44,397 nt of DNA from an uncultured Saprospiraceae bacterium. GTDB taxonomy: Bacteria; Bacteroidota; Bacteroidia; Chitinophagales; Saprospiraceae. The translations under genes and the position numbers were made by a program. The stretch spans positions 1 through 44,397 of the forward strand of contig CALLAE010000160.1 of assembly GCA_938002665.1 (NCBI GenBank). Direction: 5' to 3'. Below, one piece after another: positions 39,805 to 44,397 of the stretch. Below the pieces are notes generated by a model. The model was not told where the DNA came from. It did no database searches and saw only the letters and a list, made by a program, of their open reading frames with translations. Numbering within the stretch: the first letter of the stretch is position 1; each line of letters begins with the position of its first letter.

Positions 39805-41373
39805 CTAGTTAGAAAAAGCCTTAAAAGTATTGTAGCCCATTTCACCTTTTACATTAATCAGATACATGCCATTATTAGGTAAGCTAAAAGCTGTGTTGGT
39901 GTTGAGACTTTTAGAATCTATCAATCTTCCAGTTACGTCATAGATAGATATAGATATCGCTTCCGGACTTGGATAAGTGATTAAGTATTCAGACTCATTC
40001 ACTTTCTCTAATGAAAGCAAATCATTAGCTGCTACGTCCTTTACACTGGTATTCAATTCCACAGTTGCTTTATATATCTCTTGACCCACACTATTATCTA
40101 GTTCTGCAAAGAAATACAACTCTCCATCTACAATAGAAATAGGTTCTATATAGACATTAAATGACTCTGGGTCTTCGATATATACCAGTTCCTCCATGGT
40201 ACCATCATATAGATTGACTGAGTAAATTGCATAATCAGACGAACTACCTAGCTTGTTGCCTCCGAAAAGCGCAAAACTTCCAATTTGCTTAGACCTAAAT
40301 GCTTCTCTCTCTGCAGTATATATTTCTTTCGATTCTCCAGTCTCGCTATTATAATAAGAGTATGTATCATCTAAGAAAAAACCCTTGCTACTTAGATAAA
40401 AGATATTCCCTTCTACACTAGCTGTTGGCCAATCTTCTCCCTGGGTAAGCTGGAGGTCTGAATCATGGATTTTCGTCCCAAAAGGGTTGTCACCATTAAA
40501 AAGTAAATATTCAGACTCCCACTTTGCAAGGCAAGAATTACCGTTGATGGGACTTACTCGATAAGCTGGCACATCACCAAGCTTCGAAATTTCGCCAGTG
40601 GTCGCATTTACACTATACATGCCATCAGAATCATTACCGTCTTCTACAAAAGAAAAAATGACACCATTTTCGAATTCTGCCATAGCATGTGGCTCAGCAA
40701 AAGGATCATCTTCATATGATGCTATTTCTTTAACTCCATTACCATCTACTGATAACAAATCAATACTGAAAGATGAGTAATCCATTATAGCTATACCATC
40801 CTGAAATTGACACCAATTACGAGAATTCTCATTACCCTCCTCCACTATACTGATTTTTTCGTCATGTGCATATTCAAATAAATCTACACCGTCATATGAA
40901 AATATTGAACCTTTAAATTCAAAGTAAAGCTTATTGTCTCTACCAACAATAAATCCATTGACCTCAATAGAACTTCCTGTTCCCAAACCAAAAGCCATTT
41001 TAGTGCCTTCAGTAGTACCATCACTTTCCCATATGCTGTGACCAGTTCCATCATTTGCAATAAAGTAAACTTTGTCATTATACAAGGTCATAAAATCTAT
41101 ATCTGAGTCAGCGTCTCCAGGTGCTATATCAGAAACTAATTCTATACCATTAGCTGTAATTTTATACAACTCCCAATTTGTTTCTGGGGTACTTAGTTTT
41201 ATTAAAGTCATGGACTCATTGACAGCTATAGAGTATTCTTGATTAAGTGTAAAAGTAAAATCACTGTAGGATTCAGTATCGTCAGAGCCTACATTAAGAT
41301 CTTCCACTAGGGTAAATTGTCCTGTCAAAAAGAAAACAAGATGAATGAATAACAAAGAGTAAAATAATTTCAT
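39805..41373 (-). CDS. ELWxxDGT-repeat beta-propeller protein with T9SS sorting domain
   Basis: The start at 41373 (MKLFYSLLFIHLVFFLTGQ, signal peptide) gives 522 residues; the Met at 41406 adds 11 residues without signal character. Residues 20-430 contain propeller-like repeats, with one clear ELWxxDGT-type blade (YFIANDGTGHSIWESDGTTE) and weaker ones (LYFEFKGSIFSYDG, IYSVNLYDGTMEELVY, LYFFAELDNSVGQEIYKAT). Residues about 450-522 are a T9SS sorting domain (ISISIYDVTGRLIDSKSLN and GMYLINVKGEMGYNTFKAF), though its first strand reads YLITYPSPE in place of the usual YPNP. A surface-displayed binding protein is inferred. Confidence 0.8.
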   Translation of the reverse strand: MKLFYSLLFIHLVFFLTGQFTLVEDLNVGSDDTESYSDFTFTLNQEYSIAVNESMTLIKLSTPETNWELYKITANGIELVSDIAPGDADSDIDFMTLYNDKVYFIANDGTGHSIWESDGTTEGTKMAFGLGTGSSIEVNGFIVGRDNKLYFEFKGSIFSYDGVDLFEYAHDEKISIVEEGNENSRNWCQFQDGIAIMDYSSFSIDLLSVDGNGVKEIASYEDDPFAEPHAMAEFENGVIFSFVEDGNDSDGMYSVNATTGEISKLGDVPAYRVSPINGNSCLAKWESEYLLFNGDNPFGTKIHDSDLQLTQGEDWPTASVEGNIFYLSSKGFFLDDTYSYYNSETGESKEIYTAEREAFRSKQIGSFALFGGNKLGSSSDYAIYSVNLYDGTMEELVYIEDPESFNVYIEPISIVDGELYFFAELDNSVGQEIYKATVELNTSVKDVAANDLLSLEKVNESEYLITYPSPEAISISIYDVTGRLIDSKSLNTNTAFSLPNNGMYLINVKGEMGYNTFKAFSN

Positions 41374-41512
41374 AATATCAGTTTTTAAATGATTGTTGAA
41401 TTTCAAAAAAAAGTGAAAGTATTTATCCCAATCTCAACCACCTAGCTGAAAGATCGATTTAACATTATTACAAAGAAATACCTACCTTTCTATCCACAAC
41501 TCAACTAATCTT

Positions 41513-43204
41513 ATGAGAATATTACTTTACATTTTTCTATGCAGCTCTTGTCTCAAAGCCCAGTCTCCTATCTACAACTCTGCCTCTACCCACCACCCTA
41601 TCGTAGCAGAAAATGGAATGGTCGCGACTCAGCATCCTATAGCCACGGACATAGGTCTGGAGATTCTGAAGCAAGGAGGTAATGCCATAGATGCTGCTGT
41701 CGCAGTAGGCTTTGCACTTGCAGTAGTCTTGCCGAGGGCTGGTAATCTAGGTGGCGGTGGATTTATGGTACTGCATAAAGATGCGAAGACCACTGCTATA
41801 GACTACCGCGAAATAGCACCACAAGCTGCCCACCGTGACATGTATCTCAATACTGATGGAGAGGTAGATGCTATGGAATTCAATCAGAGCTATAATTCTG
41901 TAGGTGTGCCAGGCACTGTTGCCGGATTACTCTATGCCTTAGAAAAGTATGGCACTATGAATACTGAAAAAGTAATCGCACCGGCTATTCGCTTAGCGAA
42001 GGAGGGCTTTCCTATATCACATGACCTCGCTTATGTTTTAGAAATATATGCAGAACGCCTACAACGCTGCCCAGATACAAAAAAAATCTTCTATAGAGCC
42101 GATGGCTTTTACCGTGCAGGAGACTTACTCATACAAAAAGACTTGGCCTGGAGCCTAAGCCAAATTTCAAAAAAGGGAACAAAAGGATTCTATAAAGGTG
42201 AACTAGCCAGTAGAATAATAGAGGGTATCCAAGCAAATGGAGGAATCATGACAAAAAAAGATCTCAAAAAATACCAAGTAAAAGAAACAGCCCCAGTATG
42301 GGGACAGTACAGAGATCATAAGATTGCTTCTATGCCACCTCCTAGTTCTGGTGGTGTCCACCTGATACAGATGATGAATATGCTAGAAGGATATGACCTA
42401 AAGTCTCTAGAACATAATTCTGCTGAAACCGTCCACCTCATGACAGAAGCCATGCGACTAGCCTATGCAGACAGAAGTGAGCACCTGGGTGATCCTGCTT
42501 TCTGGTCAGTACCTATAGAAGGGATCATCTCAAAAGCCTACGCAGCAGAGCTAAGTAAAAATATCAACCCTAACCAAGCAACAGACTCAGACCTGGTCAA
42601 ACCCGGACAACCCCAGGACTATGAGAGCGAAGAGACGACTCATTTCTCTGTCGTAGACAAACATGGCAATGCGGTATCTAATACCTATACTCTGAATTTT
42701 AGCTTCGGTACTGGGCTCATCGCCCCCGGCACAGGCATCCTACTCAATAATGAAATGGGCGACTTCTCAGCCAAGCCCGGCACCGCAAATGCCTATGGCC
42801 TCATAGGAGGAGAAGCCAATGCTGTAGAACCTAAGAAAAGACCACTCAGTTCTATGACGCCTACCATAGTATTCAGAGAGGGCAAACCTTTGCTTGTCAC
42901 CGGCAGCCCTGGCGGCAGTCGTATAATAACAACTGTCTTACAGATCATACTTAATGTCATAGACCACGAGATGAATATTGCTGAAGCGACACATGCTTCA
43001 CGCATACATCATCAGTGGTATCCAGACATCTTGTTCTATGAAAAATACTTTAGCTCGGATACTAGGAAATTACTGGAGCAAAAAGGCCATACGCTTAAGC
43101 AGCGTGCAGCAATGGGTAGTACACAATCTATCATAATAAAGGAAGATAGGCTGATGGGTGCCTCTGACCCTAGGAGACCGGATGGAACGACGAAGGGTTA
43201 CTGA
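41513..43204 (+). CDS. ggt: Gamma-glutamyltransferase
   Basis: A 563-residue exported enzyme of the Ntn-hydrolase family (signal peptide about residues 1-17, ending LKAQ). It is made as a proenzyme that cuts itself before Thr375 in ESEETTHFSVVD, producing a large and a small subunit; the new N-terminal Thr is the nucleophile. Other hallmarks are GGNAIDAAVAVGFAL, GNLGGGGFMV, the Arg of DYREIAPQAA that binds the glutamyl carboxylate, and SSMTPTIVFREGKPLLVTGS near the end with GSPGG. It cleaves gamma-glutamyl bonds (glutathione and conjugates) in the periplasm. The gene stands alone. Confidence 0.95.
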   Translation: MRILLYIFLCSSCLKAQSPIYNSASTHHPIVAENGMVATQHPIATDIGLEILKQGGNAIDAAVAVGFALAVVLPRAGNLGGGGFMVLHKDAKTTAIDYREIAPQAAHRDMYLNTDGEVDAMEFNQSYNSVGVPGTVAGLLYALEKYGTMNTEKVIAPAIRLAKEGFPISHDLAYVLEIYAERLQRCPDTKKIFYRADGFYRAGDLLIQKDLAWSLSQISKKGTKGFYKGELASRIIEGIQANGGIMTKKDLKKYQVKETAPVWGQYRDHKIASMPPPSSGGVHLIQMMNMLEGYDLKSLEHNSAETVHLMTEAMRLAYADRSEHLGDPAFWSVPIEGIISKAYAAELSKNINPNQATDSDLVKPGQPQDYESEETTHFSVVDKHGNAVSNTYTLNFSFGTGLIAPGTGILLNNEMGDFSAKPGTANAYGLIGGEANAVEPKKRPLSSMTPTIVFREGKPLLVTGSPGGSRIITTVLQIILNVIDHEMNIAEATHASRIHHQWYPDILFYEKYFSSDTRKLLEQKGHTLKQRAAMGSTQSIIIKEDRLMGASDPRRPDGTTKGY

Positions 43205-43278
43205 ATTGAACTTATCTTCAAACTACAACTAAGCGCCAAAGTTAAAATTTAAGGACTCATTGTCATAACTCTTCTGGT

Positions 43279-44397
43279 CTAAAGACCTTCTACATCTATC
43301 CCTTCACTATCTAAATCAAATGCTAACAAACGATAATGATCACAGATATAAATGATACCCGTCTCCGGATCAACTACATAATTTTCTTCAAAAGCATGAC
43401 CATCTCTTTCATAAAATGGAGAAACAATTTCTGCTTCCACATGACACTTACCCTCACTAACTTTTAAAAGTGACCTAGCTATATCTGTGTTTCTAGCTCC
43501 TAGATATAATGACTCATTCTGAATAATAATCGGAACAGTTTCTTTCAAATTCGGAATATTAATTTTACAATGTAGTGCACCCGAGTACAAATCTAAGCCG
43601 ATAAGAAAATCATTTCTATCACTAAAGTAGAGGACATCATCATCTATCACCAAACTAGACCAAGCTTTGTCATAAGCCTTAGACCAAATCAATGTTCCGT
43701 CTTTCAGGTCGTATGAAAAAATCGCATCTTTGGACACAATAAGCTTCCCATTTTTAAAGTAGGGACCCATCGCCCTCAGATTTCTTTCTGTAAGTGGTAA
43801 GGTTTCAGATTTCCACTCTAATCGATTTTCAGTCAGATTATAGAGATATAACTTTTCCCTTATAGATGCCGCGTAACTATCATTAGACCCACCAGCTATT
43901 ACTGCAATATACCATATGCCCATCCACTCAAAAATGACAGGAATGTTAATCCCGAATTTTATGTATTCTGATTCGATTACAAAAACATCACTCCATTCGC
44001 CATCATGCATAGATGCTATTTGTATCGTAGCAAAGCTGTCCAACTTCGATCCCTCTTTCTTAGATCTGTAAAAAGAAATAATTTTATCTTGACAACCGCT
44101 CATTACAGAATTTTGGGACCTTTCAGATTTTTGCTTCCATAAAGTCTCTCCAGTGTTCACATCTATACCATAGCTTAGGTTTGAAAGTTTTACAACTAGA
44201 ACGTTTCCATGATGATATAATTTCGGACTACTAAAGAAGCACAGCTCACCATGTTCATCATAGATATCTTGCCAGTGCCATACTTTCTCAAGAGTATTTT
44301 TGTCATAAGCTGCTATCCACCATTCTGGCACATCAAAGGAGTTATGAGTAAGAATGACATTATCTTGAGCTAATAAAATATCTTTATGAAACATATA
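43279..44397 (-). CDS. PQQ/BamB-like beta-propeller protein, 5' end beyond the window
   Basis: At least 371 residues, open to the window edge, so the start may lie outside; the first Met seen is at 44394. The sequence has repeating blades of the kind IDVNTGETLWKQK, LYLYNLTENRLEWKSE, FSYDLKDGTLIWSKAYDK and IGLDLYSGALHCKI, typical of PQQ-like or WD-type propellers that display a value and its source. No signal peptide is visible in this part and no catalytic residue can be named. It may be an intracellular binding or sensing protein. Its stop codon faces the ggt stop, convergent. Confidence 0.7.
   Translation of the reverse strand, partial: YMFHKDILLAQDNVILTHNSFDVPEWWIAAYDKNTLEKVWHWQDIYDEHGELCFFSSPKLYHHGNVLVVKLSNLSYGIDVNTGETLWKQKSERSQNSVMSGCQDKIISFYRSKKEGSKLDSFATIQIASMHDGEWSDVFVIESEYIKFGINIPVIFEWMGIWYIAVIAGGSNDSYAASIREKLYLYNLTENRLEWKSETLPLTERNLRAMGPYFKNGKLIVSKDAIFSYDLKDGTLIWSKAYDKAWSSLVIDDDVLYFSDRNDFLIGLDLYSGALHCKINIPNLKETVPIIIQNESLYLGARNTDIARSLLKVSEGKCHVEAEIVSPFYERDGHAFEENYVVDPETGIIYICDHYRLLAFDLDSEGIDVEGL

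Noticed and set aside
1..44397. CRISPR array, tRNA or rRNA genes, insertion sequences, prophage
   Set aside because: No regular short-repeat/spacer pattern, no tRNA-like T-loop with cloverleaf pairing, no rRNA-like stretch and no transposase, integrase or phage structural gene was found on reading both strands.

Overview
The window looks like a chromosomal segment of a Bacteroidota bacterium, probably from a Saprospiria/Lewinella-type or similar marine lineage; the phylum is well supported and the finer placement is a guess. Evidence for the phylum: four proteins with C-terminal type IX secretion (T9SS) sorting domains, a SusC/SusD pair, ASPIC/VCBS lipoproteins, TAnnTTTG-type -7 promoter elements, and Bacteroidota-type dispersed repeats. 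No rRNA, tRNA, CRISPR array, insertion sequence or phage gene was seen.

Layout. 1-930: an array of five 104-bp imperfect palindromes plus half a sixth. 1061-6540: two T9SS-sorted surface proteins flank an FAD oxidoreductase, and a decayed T9SS sorting domain lies in the gap at 4929-5100. 7030-8921: a two-gene unit of an OmpA-like protein and a membrane-anchored protein with about 215 residues of V/E/K/I repeats ending in a helix-hairpin-helix domain; this is the most unusual coding content here. 9192-10793: secreted amidohydrolase. 10794-11532: a repeat-rich gap holding a frameshifted parD antitoxin relic. 11533-13101: S41 peptidase.

13289-18161 is a gluconate locus: a GntP-type permease converges on a fused gluconokinase/6-phosphogluconate dehydrogenase, so uptake, phosphorylation and oxidation to ribulose-5-phosphate are encoded together. 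It is scarred: a Crp/Fnr regulator relic sits at the convergent junction, and an apparent deletion has joined the first 40 or so codons of a GntR regulator to an Nramp-type transporter that lacks its N-terminus.

18363-26882 is a minus-strand SusC-SusD-VCBS/ASPIC lipoprotein cluster with a terminator between susD and the lipoprotein gene. 27163-29942 is a compact minus-strand operon: peroxiredoxin, ClpS, Aat and an M16 peptidase, i.e. the bacterial N-end-rule tagging enzyme and adaptor beside two other genes. 30098-35338 holds a DMT exporter overlapping an O-methyltransferase, a BamA/TamA-like outer-membrane protein, and HemW overlapping a small HEVGH-motif protein. 35438-44397 holds a redoxin-like T9SS protein, an LpxR-like outer-membrane protein, a class III CoA-transferase, an ELWxxDGT-type T9SS protein, gamma-glutamyltransferase and, cut by the window edge, a beta-propeller protein.

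The recurring theme is cell-surface function (T9SS cargo, SusCD, outer-membrane barrels, secreted hydrolases) with several visible gene relics (T9SS domain, parD, crp, gntR), suggesting active local gene loss around repeats.
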